Source: Buttiauxella ferragutiae
GTDB lineage: Bacteria > Pseudomonadota > Gammaproteobacteria > Enterobacterales > Enterobacteriaceae
Direction: 5' to 3' (one strand)
NCBI RefSeq assembly: GCF_001654915.1
Contig: NZ_LXEQ01000003.1
DNA length: 64,000 nucleotides
This document shows, one piece after another, positions 32,701 through 41,141 of this stretch. The first letter of the stretch is position 1. The number at the start of each line of letters is the position of its first letter. The notes under the pieces are model-generated. The model was given only the letters and a program-made list of their open reading frames with translations, had not been told where the DNA came from and did not search any database. The position numbers and the translations under genes are program-made.

Positions 32701-32707
32701 TGCCAAT

Positions 32708-34060
32708 TTACTGACCGGCGATTTTCATCTCCGGCAACAGCACTGAACCACATTGAATATTACTGCGCTTCTCAATATCGCTACCTACTGTGACGATTTC
32801 ACGCCACATATCTTTCAAGTTTCCGGCGATAGTGATTTCGCTCACCGGATATTGAATTTCGCCATTCTCAACCCAGAAACCAGACGCACCGCGTGAATAG
32901 TCGCCAGTGATACCGCTCACGCCTTGCCCCATCAATTCAGTCACCACTAAACCGGTGCCCATTTCTTTGAGCATGCCTGCGAAGTCCAGGCCGCGCCCTT
33001 CGATGCGCCAGTTGTGAATGCCACCCGCATGGCCGGTGCTTTTCAGGCCCAGTTTGCGTGCGGAATAGTTGGTCAGCAGCCACTGTTGCAGGATGCCGTC
33101 CTTGATGATGTCACGGCGCTCGGTACGTACGCCTTCGCTATCGAACGGCGTAGACGCCAGGCCTTTGAGCAGATGCGGATGCTCTTCAATGGTCAACCAT
33201 TCCGGCAGGATTTGTTTACCCAAAGAATCCAGCAGGAAAGTAGATTTGCGGTACACCGAACCACCCGCAATCGCGCCCACCAGGTGACCGAACAAACCTG
33301 TCGCCGCTTCTGCTGCAAACATCACCGGAGCTTTCATAGTAGACAGTTTACGCGGAGACAAGCGCGCTAAAGTGCGGCGCGCACATTCAATACCCACGGA
33401 TTCAGGGCTATCCAGGTCTTCCATCGCGCGGCCAATGGTGTAGGCGTAATCACGCTCCATCTCACCGTTCACTTCAGCAATCACGCAGCTGGAAAGTGAG
33501 TGGCGTGTGGAGCAATAGCTTTGCAGCATGCCGTGGCTGTTGCCGAAAACTTTGATGCCGTAGTGGCTGTTAAAGCTCCCGCCTTCGGTATTGTTGATGC
33601 GCTTATCGACGTTCAGCGAAGCATTTTCAGCACGTGCGGCTAACTCAATAGCGCGGTCAGCGTCCATTTCTGTCGGGTGGAAAAGATCTAAATCTGGCGC
33701 TTCAAAGGCCAGTAATTCTTTTTCTGCCACACCGGCGAATGGGTCCGGGGAGGTGTATCTGGCGATATCCAAAGCCGCCTGCACGGTACGCGCAACGGCA
33801 TCCGGGCTTAAGTCAGTCGTGGAGGCGCTGCCTTTACGGTTTTGATGATAAACGGTGATGCCTAACGCACCATCGCTATTAAATTCGACGTTTTCCACCT
33901 CACCGTATCGGGTGCTTACGCTGATACCAGTGGTTTTACTGACGGCGACTTCTGCGCCATCGGACTGAGCGGAAGCCAATTCCAGCGCCTGAGATACCGC
34001 TTGTTCCAGAACCTGACGTTGTTGTGCTACTTGCGTGTTTACTTTCATCGCTACTGCCAT
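32708..34060 (-). CDS. pmbA: Metalloprotease subunit PmbA (TldE)
   Basis: 450 residues, the non-catalytic partner of TldD in the heterodimeric protease that matures microcin B17 and removes the CcdA antitoxin. It lacks the HExxxH motif of TldD, as expected for TldE. The sequence matches E. coli PmbA along its length, for example SVSTRYGEVENVEFNSDGAL and GIHNWRIEGRG. The start at 34060 reproduces the E. coli N-terminus (MALAMKV there); a longer frame upstream is not supported. Divergent from yjgA. Confidence 0.95.
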   Translation of the reverse strand: MAVAMKVNTQVAQQRQVLEQAVSQALELASAQSDGAEVAVSKTTGISVSTRYGEVENVEFNSDGALGITVYHQNRKGSASTTDLSPDAVARTVQAALDIARYTSPDPFAGVAEKELLAFEAPDLDLFHPTEMDADRAIELAARAENASLNVDKRINNTEGGSFNSHYGIKVFGNSHGMLQSYCSTRHSLSSCVIAEVNGEMERDYAYTIGRAMEDLDSPESVGIECARRTLARLSPRKLSTMKAPVMFAAEAATGLFGHLVGAIAGGSVYRKSTFLLDSLGKQILPEWLTIEEHPHLLKGLASTPFDSEGVRTERRDIIKDGILQQWLLTNYSARKLGLKSTGHAGGIHNWRIEGRGLDFAGMLKEMGTGLVVTELMGQGVSGITGDYSRGASGFWVENGEIQYPVSEITIAGNLKDMWREIVTVGSDIEKRSNIQCGSVLLPEMKIAGQ

Positions 34061-34159
34061 AATGTAAGGTGAGTGAATTAAGTCTAACCCAGAACAGAAC
34101 AATTTCGCAGTGAACAGGCTTTACTGGTAGAATTAGCCACTTTTTTTAAGGAGCCTAAT

Positions 34160-34711
34160 ATGACTAAGCAGCCCGATGACTGGCTCGACGACGTCCCAGA
34201 TGACGAAAATGAAGACGAAGATGATGAGATTATCTGGGTCAGTAAAAGCGAAATTAAGCGTGATGCCGAGGAATTAAAACGCCTGGGTATGGAACTGATG
34301 GAGTTGGGCAAGAACGCGCTCGACAAAATCCCTCTTGATGAAGATTTGCGTGCCGCGATTGATTTGGCTCAGAAAATCAAAAAAGAAGGCCGTCGCCGTC
34401 AGGTTCAGTTAATTGGCAAAATGATGCGTTCGCGCGACATGGACCCAATCCGCGTAGCGCTCGATAAACTGAAAAACCGCCACAACCAGCAAGTTGCCCT
34501 GTTCCACAAACTGGAAGCATTGCGCGATCGTCTGGTTGAAGAAGGTGATGACGCGATGACCGAAGTGCTAAGACTTTACCCAGAAGCTGACCGCCAGCAA
34601 CTGCGCGTATTGATCCGCAACGCCCAGAAAGAGAAGGCCACTAACAAGCCGCCGAAATCTTACCGCCAGATTTTCTCTTATCTGCGCGAACTGGCTGAAG
34701 CCCAGGGTTAG
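34160..34711 (+). CDS. darP: Ribosome-assembly protein DarP (YjgA)
   Basis: 183 residues, formerly YjgA, which binds late 50S assembly intermediates at the peptidyl-transferase centre region. The N-terminus is strongly acidic (DDVPDDENEDEDDE), followed by two helical arms rich in Lys, Arg and Glu (SEIKRDAEELKRLGMEL). AAGGAG precedes the ATG. Divergent from pmbA, as in E. coli. Confidence 0.94.
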   Translation: MTKQPDDWLDDVPDDENEDEDDEIIWVSKSEIKRDAEELKRLGMELMELGKNALDKIPLDEDLRAAIDLAQKIKKEGRRRQVQLIGKMMRSRDMDPIRVALDKLKNRHNQQVALFHKLEALRDRLVEEGDDAMTEVLRLYPEADRQQLRVLIRNAQKEKATNKPPKSYRQIFSYLRELAEAQG

Positions 34712-34722
34712 GACATCAGAAT

Positions 34723-34796
34723 TTGTAGGGTGGATAAGCGCAGCGTCATCCACCAAATAATGTCGGATGGCGCGTTGCTTATCCGACCTACGAATG
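34723..34796. repeat. REP/BIME-like element, copy 2
   Basis: The same two units as at 16209-16278 but in the opposite order: GTAGGGTGGATAAGCGCAGC first, then GTCGGATGGCGCGTTGCTTA. It lies right after the darP stop and before a bidirectional terminator. Confidence 0.8.
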
Positions 34797-34811
34797 AATT
34801 TTACCGCCTTT

Positions 34812-34837
34812 AAAAAAACCCGCATTTGCGGGTTTTT
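34812..34837. terminator. Bidirectional terminator between darP and mpl
   Basis: A run of A, the stem AACCCGCA/TGCGGGTT and a run of T form a factor-independent terminator that works on both strands for the converging genes. Confidence 0.9.
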
Positions 34838-34840
34838 CCA

Positions 34841-36211
34841 TTACTGGTTTTCAGCTTTCTTCGCTAACGCATCCAGCAATTTCTGGTGGATACCACCAAA
34901 ACCGCCGTTGCTCATCACCAGAATATGGTCGCCAGGCAGGGCGGTTTTCACCACCATATCCACCAGCGTGTCGACATCCGCACTCCAGTGCGCTGGTTGA
35001 ATGCAGGCTTCCGCGACTTCTACCACTTGCCATGGAATATGCGGAGGCTGAAGCAAGAACACTTCATCTGCACGACCTAAAGATGGCGCGAGATCGTCTT
35101 TGCTCAGCCCCATTTTCATGGTGTTAGAACGTGGCTCAAGCACCGCCAGAATACGTGCGGTTCCGCCTACTTTGCCGCGCAGTGCCGCAAGCGTTGCCAG
35201 AATCGCTGTTGGATGGTGAGCAAAATCGTCGTATACCGTTACGCCGTTTTCTTCACCGCGCAATTCCAGGCGACGACGGGCGTTCACAAAACTATCCAGT
35301 GCTTTCGCGGCATCCGCAGGTGTAACACCAACATGACGCGCAGCGGCAATCGCCATCAGCCCATTATGCATATTGTGTTCGCCAACCAACTGCCAGTGCA
35401 CTTCGCCGACACGCTCGCCATCCAGATACACTTCCCAATGGGAAGCATCAGGGTTGAGTTTCTTCGCCTGCCAGTGGCCTTGCTCACCCACCAGCTCTTG
35501 CTCGCTCCAGCAACCCATCGCCAGCGTCTGCTTAATATTGGCGTCGTTTTCCGGCCAGATGATTTTCCCCTGCCCCGGAACGATGCGCACCAGGTGGTGG
35601 AACTGTTTCTGAATCGCTTTCAGATCGTCAAAAATATCCGCGTGATCGAACTCAAGATTATTGAGGATCAACGTGCGCGGGCAGTAATGCACGAATTTGG
35701 AACGTTTATCGAAGAACGCACAGTCGTATTCATCTGCTTCAATCACGAAGAATGAGCTTTCACCCAAACGTGCAGAAACATCAAAATTACCCGGCACGCC
35801 GCCGATGACGAAACCAGGCTTGTAGCCGCAGGCCTCCAGAATCCAGGTCGCCATGCCTGCCGTCGTCGTTTTGCCGTGCGTCCCCGCCACCGCAATCACC
35901 CAACGGTCGCGCAGCACAAAGTCGTGCAACCACTGTGGGCCTGACATGTAAGGAATGCTTTTCTCCAGCACCGCTTCAACACACGGATTACCGCGAGTCA
36001 TGGCGTTGCCGATGATCACCAAATCCGGTTGTGAGTCGAGCTGGCTTGGGTCGTAACCCTGGATTAAATCAATACCCTGCTCTTGTAGCAGAGTGCTCAT
36101 TGGCGGATACACATTAGCGTCCGAGCCAGTAACTTCATGGCCGAGCGAGCGAGCCAGCATTGCCAGACCACCCATGAACGTGCCGCAAATACCCAAAATA
36201 TGAATGCGCAT
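34841..36211 (-). CDS. mpl: UDP-N-acetylmuramate:tripeptide ligase Mpl
   Basis: A 456-residue cytosolic ATP-dependent ligase that joins recycled L-Ala-gamma-D-Glu-meso-Dap to UDP-MurNAc, returning murein tripeptide to wall synthesis. The Mur ligase plan is clear: N-terminal Rossmann domain (HILGICGTFMGGLAMLARSL), ATP loop AGTHGKTTTAGM near residue 107, and the C-terminal domain with DDFAHHPTAI. Length matches E. coli. Divergent from fbp across 174 bp, as in E. coli. Confidence 0.96.
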   Translation of the reverse strand: MRIHILGICGTFMGGLAMLARSLGHEVTGSDANVYPPMSTLLQEQGIDLIQGYDPSQLDSQPDLVIIGNAMTRGNPCVEAVLEKSIPYMSGPQWLHDFVLRDRWVIAVAGTHGKTTTAGMATWILEACGYKPGFVIGGVPGNFDVSARLGESSFFVIEADEYDCAFFDKRSKFVHYCPRTLILNNLEFDHADIFDDLKAIQKQFHHLVRIVPGQGKIIWPENDANIKQTLAMGCWSEQELVGEQGHWQAKKLNPDASHWEVYLDGERVGEVHWQLVGEHNMHNGLMAIAAARHVGVTPADAAKALDSFVNARRRLELRGEENGVTVYDDFAHHPTAILATLAALRGKVGGTARILAVLEPRSNTMKMGLSKDDLAPSLGRADEVFLLQPPHIPWQVVEVAEACIQPAHWSADVDTLVDMVVKTALPGDHILVMSNGGFGGIHQKLLDALAKKAENQ

Positions 36212-36385
36212 AAAACTGTCCTTTTATTCTTAGGCACACATTCTAACCGCATGTTGAATGGTGGCAAATCGCATTTCAGGTTATTCCGCATTTAGCTGGC
36301 GCGATTCACCTGTACGCTACTATTTGAATATTTGTTAGGATTGTTGCAATCGTTTTACTCAACTGACAGATGCAGGGAAAGGGTT

Positions 36386-37384
36386 ATGAAAACGTTAGGT
36401 GAATTTATTGTCGAAAAGCAGCACGAGTTCTCGCACGCAACCGGTGAACTGACTGCCTTGCTGTCGGCGATAAAGCTCGGCGCAAAAATTATCCACCGCG
36501 ATATCAACAAAGCGGGTCTGGTGGATATTCTGGGTGCCAGCGGAGCTGAAAATATCCAGGGCGAGGTACAGCAAAAACTCGATCTGTTCGCGAACGAAAA
36601 ACTGAAAGCAGCATTGAAAGCCCGAGGGATTGTGGCCGGTGTTGCTTCCGAAGAAGAAGATGACATTGTTGTTTTCGAAGGCGCGGAACATGCCAAATAT
36701 GTGGTGCTGATGGACCCGCTCGACGGCTCATCTAACATCGACGTCAACGTGTCAGTCGGGACTATTTTCTCTATCTATCGCCGTATCACGCCGGTAGGTA
36801 CGCCAGTCACCGAAGCCGACTTCCTCCAGCCTGGCAACCGCCAGGTCGCGGCAGGTTATGTCGTTTACGGCTCCTCAACCATGTTGGTTTACACCACCGG
36901 TTGTGGTGTACACGCCTTCACTTACGATCCTTCACTGGGCGTGTTCTGCCTGTGCCAGGAACGTATGCGCTTCCCGGAAATTGGCAGCACCTATTCCATC
37001 AACGAAGGGAACTACATCCGCTTCCCAACTGGCGTGAAGAAATACATTAAGTTCTGTCAGGAAGAAGACGCCAACACGCAGCGCCCATATACCTCGCGCT
37101 ACATTGGTTCTCTGGTGGCAGATTTCCACCGTAACCTGCTGAAAGGCGGGATTTATTTGTATCCAAGTACCGCAAGCCACCCACAAGGGAAATTGCGTTT
37201 ACTGTATGAAGGTAACCCGATGGCGTTCCTTGCGGAACAAGCCGGCGGTAAAGCCAGCGACGGTAAAGAGCGAATTCTGGATATCATCCCTGAAACCCTG
37301 CATCAACGCCGCCCGTTCTTTGTCGGTAACGAGCATATGGTTGATGATGTTGAGCGTTTTATTCGTGAGTATCCGGATGCTTAA
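36386..37384 (+). CDS. fbp: Fructose-1,6-bisphosphatase class 1
   Basis: 332 residues; hydrolyses fructose-1,6-bisphosphate to fructose-6-phosphate in gluconeogenesis, with magnesium. The metal site is DPLDGSSNID near residue 118 together with SEEEDD near 92. The ATG at 36386 gives exactly the E. coli N-terminus (MKTLGEFIVEKQHEFSHATG) and length; the upstream in-frame codons are not coding. A GC-rich palindromic repeat follows the gene. Confidence 0.97.
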   Translation: MKTLGEFIVEKQHEFSHATGELTALLSAIKLGAKIIHRDINKAGLVDILGASGAENIQGEVQQKLDLFANEKLKAALKARGIVAGVASEEEDDIVVFEGAEHAKYVVLMDPLDGSSNIDVNVSVGTIFSIYRRITPVGTPVTEADFLQPGNRQVAAGYVVYGSSTMLVYTTGCGVHAFTYDPSLGVFCLCQERMRFPEIGSTYSINEGNYIRFPTGVKKYIKFCQEEDANTQRPYTSRYIGSLVADFHRNLLKGGIYLYPSTASHPQGKLRLLYEGNPMAFLAEQAGGKASDGKERILDIIPETLHQRRPFFVGNEHMVDDVERFIREYPDA

Positions 37385-37398
37385 TTCGTTTTAATTTA

Positions 37399-37480
37399 CC
37401 CCCTCACCCCGGCCCTCTCCCCCAGGAGAGGGAGAACACCGATCAATCCCCTCTCCCGGGGGAGAGGGTTAGGGTGAGGG
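37399..37480. repeat. Dispersed GC-rich palindromic repeat, copy 3 (double)
   Basis: CCCTCACCCCGGCCCTCTCC at one end and GGAGAGGGTTAGGGTGAGGG at the other make a near-perfect large palindrome, each half with its own CCCTCTCC/GGAGAGGG hairpin. It separates the converging fbp and chemoreceptor genes. Confidence 0.8.
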
Positions 37481-37488
37481 CGCGTGAA

Positions 37489-39042
37489 TCAACACCTGAA
37501 CGTCGCCATTGCCGCCACCAAATGCTGCGACTGCTCCTCCAGTGAACGTGTAGCCGCGGTCGACTCCTGAACCAATGCCGCATTCTGCTGTGCCGCTTCA
37601 TCCATCTGACTCACCGCAATATTCACCTGTTCGATACCATAACTTTGCTCATTTGACGCATTAGCGATTTCACTTACCAGGCGGGTCATGCGCATCACTT
37701 CTTCGGCAATTTCATCCATCGTTTCACCGGCTTGTTGAGCCAGTTCCCGACCTTCGCCAACATGATTTTGCGACTCAGAAATCAACGAGCGGATCTCTTT
37801 TGCTGCATCGGCGCTGCGGCTTGCCAGAGTGCGAACTTCGCCTGCCACCACCGCAAAGCCACGCCCTTGTTCACCGGCTCGCGCCGCTTCAACCGAGGCA
37901 TTCAACGCCAGGATATTGGTCTGGAAGGCGATACCGTCGATAACGCTAAGGATGTCGGCAATACGATCGGAACTGCTGGAGATATCACGCATTTTTTCAA
38001 TCACGTAGCACACCATTTCGCTGCCACGGTCGGCGGTATCGGACACGTCTTTGGCGAGTTTATGCGCTTGCCCGGCGTTATCGGCGTTCTGTTTCACCGT
38101 CGCGGTGATCTGTTCCATGCTGGCAGCGGTTTGCTCAAGAGAAGTGGCGGTCGATTCAGTACGCTGAGCCAGGTTCTGGTTGCCTGCCGCCAGTTCGCGG
38201 CTGCCGGTATCAATTTGCGAACTGGCGTCACGCACGCGGCTTACCGATTCCATCAGCGAATCACGCATGATGGTAATTGCCGCGGCCAGACGGCCAAATT
38301 CGTTATTACCCGCAGGCGGCAACGGCTGGGTCAAATCACCTTTGGCGACAAACTCCAGTTGCTCAATCGACTGATTCAGCGGTTTAAGCAGTAAGTGACG
38401 TAGCGCCAGCCACACCAGCACGATAATCCCGGCGGTGAGCAATGCCGCGATAATAATCAACGTCAGAACAATTTTTTTGTGCAACTGCACCGCTTCAACT
38501 TCGCTGTTACCACGCGCCTCTCCCCACTGTTTGAAAATATCGACGTCAGTATCAAACTTTTGCGATAGCGGAATCAGCGTCTTTTCCAGCAGGTCGTAGT
38601 AATCATCAGGGCTTTGTTTGCTAAGGGCGGCAAGCATTGGGTTAATGCCTTTTGCGAGGTACTCCGCATAACTTTGCGATAAATTCTGCACCAGGCGGTT
38701 ACCCTCGTCGTCATTCACGCCGCTGTCGATAAACTCTTTGAGCTGCTGTTGCGCCTGAGTGACATCACTGGCCACGTAATCTGTGGATTTGGCCGCATCC
38801 TCCAGCAAACCAATCTCCATCTGCCTGACCGCCTGCCCTGCACCATTACGCGCCCGTAGCAAAGAAACATAGCCATCAGACAAACGCACCATCTGTTCGC
38901 CCTGTAAGCGATTGATTTTCTGAAGTGAAGTCGAGCTTTGTTGCAGCGCGTAAATGCCCATGCCGCTGACAAATAACAACAGGAAGGTCATGACTGCCAG
39001 TAACGTCAGCAGCCCCGTGCGAATAGACAAATTTCTCAACAT
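37489..39042 (-). CDS. Methyl-accepting chemotaxis receptor
   Basis: 517 residues: transmembrane helix 1 at about 12-32, a four-helix-bundle-type periplasmic sensor to about 188, helix 2 about 190-212, HAMP about 213-270, and the signalling domain with the hairpin tip ILALNASVEAARAGEQGRGF. It ends ATFRC without the NWETF-like tail that binds CheR/CheB, so it resembles a low-abundance receptor such as Trg. It lies 60 bp after yjfF on the same strand, suggesting co-expression with the galactofuranose importer. Confidence 0.9.
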   Translation of the reverse strand: MLRNLSIRTGLLTLLAVMTFLLLFVSGMGIYALQQSSTSLQKINRLQGEQMVRLSDGYVSLLRARNGAGQAVRQMEIGLLEDAAKSTDYVASDVTQAQQQLKEFIDSGVNDDEGNRLVQNLSQSYAEYLAKGINPMLAALSKQSPDDYYDLLEKTLIPLSQKFDTDVDIFKQWGEARGNSEVEAVQLHKKIVLTLIIIAALLTAGIIVLVWLALRHLLLKPLNQSIEQLEFVAKGDLTQPLPPAGNNEFGRLAAAITIMRDSLMESVSRVRDASSQIDTGSRELAAGNQNLAQRTESTATSLEQTAASMEQITATVKQNADNAGQAHKLAKDVSDTADRGSEMVCYVIEKMRDISSSSDRIADILSVIDGIAFQTNILALNASVEAARAGEQGRGFAVVAGEVRTLASRSADAAKEIRSLISESQNHVGEGRELAQQAGETMDEIAEEVMRMTRLVSEIANASNEQSYGIEQVNIAVSQMDEAAQQNAALVQESTAATRSLEEQSQHLVAAMATFRC

Positions 39043-39102
39043 GCTCTTTTCCCGGTGACAGAACGATGGGTGTGTTATCGGCCATCACCGGGGAAAGTTT
39101 AA

Positions 39103-40113
39103 TCAAAGCGATTGAGCTTTGTTCGTCTTCACATCAACACGCTTCACTGGCGAGCTCTGGCGGTTTTCCCACAGCACCGTCAGGCCGCGCTGTAGGGCGA
39201 TGAAAATGAACAGCAAAATGCCGATGGCGATTTTCGTCCACCACGAACTGAGCGTGCCGTCGAAGTTGATATACGTCTGAATCAGCCCCTGAATCGCCAC
39301 GCCAAACAGCGTGCCAAGAACGGTTCCCACGCCACCACTCAGCAACGTGCCGCCAATCACTACCGAAGCAATCGCATCTAGTTCAACGCCCATCCCAGCC
39401 AGCGCGTAACCCGCGGAGGTATAAAGCGAAAAAACAATGCCAGCGAGCGTGGCAAGCCCGGTCGAGAGCATATAAATGCGGATGGTGGTGCTGCGTGTGG
39501 AAATCCCCATCAGGTTTGCTGAAGTGGCGTTGCCGCCAATCGCATAAACCTGGTTACCAAAGCGGGTACGGTGCGCAAGGAAAATGCCGATCACTACTAC
39601 GGCTAACATCAGCAGCCCCATGGCACTTAAACGGCCGCCACCAGGAATGCGCCAGGCGAGGTTGGAAAGCGTGTCGTAAATCGGGTGATCAATGGGAATG
39701 GACTCTTCGGACACCAGGTAGCTAACCCCGCGCAGGAAGAACATTCCAGCGAGCGTAATGATAAAAGCGGGGATTTTCAGCCCATCAATCAGCAGCCCCA
39801 TAAACGCGCCAAAGGCACAACCCATTGCCAGCACCAGCGGGAAAGCCACCAGTGGCGATAACCCCCAGAAGCCGATCGCTTTGGCGAGGAATACCCCGGT
39901 AAAGGCGATCACCGAACCGACCGAAAGATCGATGCCACCGGAGAGGATCACAAACGTCATACCGACGGCAATAATCCCCAGAAACGCGTTATCAGTCAGA
40001 ATATTGCAAATTACCCGCGTTGAGGCAAAACCGGGGAATTGCGTCAGGCAATACAGATACCCCAGCACAAACACCGCCAGGGTAATCATCAACGGCAAGT
40101 TACGTTTGATCAT
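39103..40113 (-). CDS. yjfF: Galactofuranose ABC permease YjfF
   Basis: A 336-residue inner-membrane permease of the ribose/galactose (CUT2) type, paired with YtfT. The sequence follows E. coli YjfF nearly throughout, including GGIDLSVGSVIAFTG and the EAA-like cytoplasmic loop region AIGGNATSANLMGIS. The start at 40113 matches the E. coli N-terminus MIKRNLPLMIT and overlaps ytfT by 14 bp. The C-terminal tail is a few residues longer (DVKTNKAQSL). Confidence 0.94.
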   Translation of the reverse strand: MIKRNLPLMITLAVFVLGYLYCLTQFPGFASTRVICNILTDNAFLGIIAVGMTFVILSGGIDLSVGSVIAFTGVFLAKAIGFWGLSPLVAFPLVLAMGCAFGAFMGLLIDGLKIPAFIITLAGMFFLRGVSYLVSEESIPIDHPIYDTLSNLAWRIPGGGRLSAMGLLMLAVVVIGIFLAHRTRFGNQVYAIGGNATSANLMGISTRSTTIRIYMLSTGLATLAGIVFSLYTSAGYALAGMGVELDAIASVVIGGTLLSGGVGTVLGTLFGVAIQGLIQTYINFDGTLSSWWTKIAIGILLFIFIALQRGLTVLWENRQSSPVKRVDVKTNKAQSL

Positions 40114-41128
40114 GGCGACGGAGTCCTTTGAGCAAAGCAATAAAACGCGGTGACTGAACAATCAGCACGCACATCACCACCACTGCTTTCACCACCTGGT
40201 TAAGCTCAGGCGGGAAACCAGAAAGCAGAATGCCAGTGTTCATCCCCTGGATAATCAGCGCGCCAATCACGGAGAGCGCGATGTTAAAGCGCCCACCCAT
40301 TAACGAACCGCCACCGATCACCACCGCCAAAATGGCGTCCAGCTCTAGCCACAATCCAGCGTTGTTGGCATCGGCACCGCGAATATCTGCGGTGACGATG
40401 ATCCCGGCAATTGCAGCGCACAGGCCGCTGAGCACGTAGGTCAGCATCACGACGAGGCGCGTATTCACCCCGGCGTTTTTCGCCGCGCGGATGTTAATCC
40501 CAACCGATTCAATAAACAGACCCAGCGCCGTTTTACGGGTGAATAGCCAGAAAACCAGCAGCGTTGCCAGCACGATAATCACCGGCGTCGGGAAGAAGAA
40601 CAGCGCGCCGCTGCCAAGGTATGAAAGGTTGGGCGAGTTGAAGGTAACAATTTGCCCGGCAGTAATCAGTTGCGCCACACCGCGCCCGGCAACCATCAGG
40701 ATAAGTGTCGCGACAAACGGCTGAATCTTGAGGATCGCTACCAAAATTCCGTTCCACAAACCCGCCAGAATACCGACACCAAGTGCAGAGAGGATCACCA
40801 CCGTCAGGCTGTGTCCGTCGACGGTTAACGTCGCTGCCGTGGCACCTGCAATCGCCATCACTGCGCCAACGGAAAGATCGATACCGCCGGTGGCGATCAC
40901 CAGCGTCATGCCAATGGCTAATAATGCGACCGGTGCAGCACGGTTAAGAATGTCTATCGGGCTGCCAAATAACCGCCCGTTTTGCACCACAATATCGAAG
41001 AAATGGTTGGCGACCAGGCTATCAACCAGCAACACCAGCACCAATGCGACCAGTTGCGGAATGCCTGGTGGCCAGCGAAAACTGCGCTTTGGCTTTTCAA
41101 CTTCGGCCTGCGGCAATGAACGAGGCAT
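40100..41128 (-). CDS. ytfT: Galactofuranose ABC permease YtfT
   Basis: 342 residues, CUT2-type membrane subunit with GGIDLSVGAVMAIAG and VGINIRAAKNAGVNTR, about ten helices. It pairs with YjfF and is driven by YtfR. The chosen ATG at 41128 gives MPRSLPQAE, close to the E. coli start MPQSLPD; an earlier in-frame codon would overlap ytfR by 17 bp. Confidence 0.94.
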   Translation of the reverse strand: MPRSLPQAEVEKPKRSFRWPPGIPQLVALVLVLLVDSLVANHFFDIVVQNGRLFGSPIDILNRAAPVALLAIGMTLVIATGGIDLSVGAVMAIAGATAATLTVDGHSLTVVILSALGVGILAGLWNGILVAILKIQPFVATLILMVAGRGVAQLITAGQIVTFNSPNLSYLGSGALFFFPTPVIIVLATLLVFWLFTRKTALGLFIESVGINIRAAKNAGVNTRLVVMLTYVLSGLCAAIAGIIVTADIRGADANNAGLWLELDAILAVVIGGGSLMGGRFNIALSVIGALIIQGMNTGILLSGFPPELNQVVKAVVVMCVLIVQSPRFIALLKGLRRHDQT

Positions 41129-41141
41129 CACGTTTAACTCC

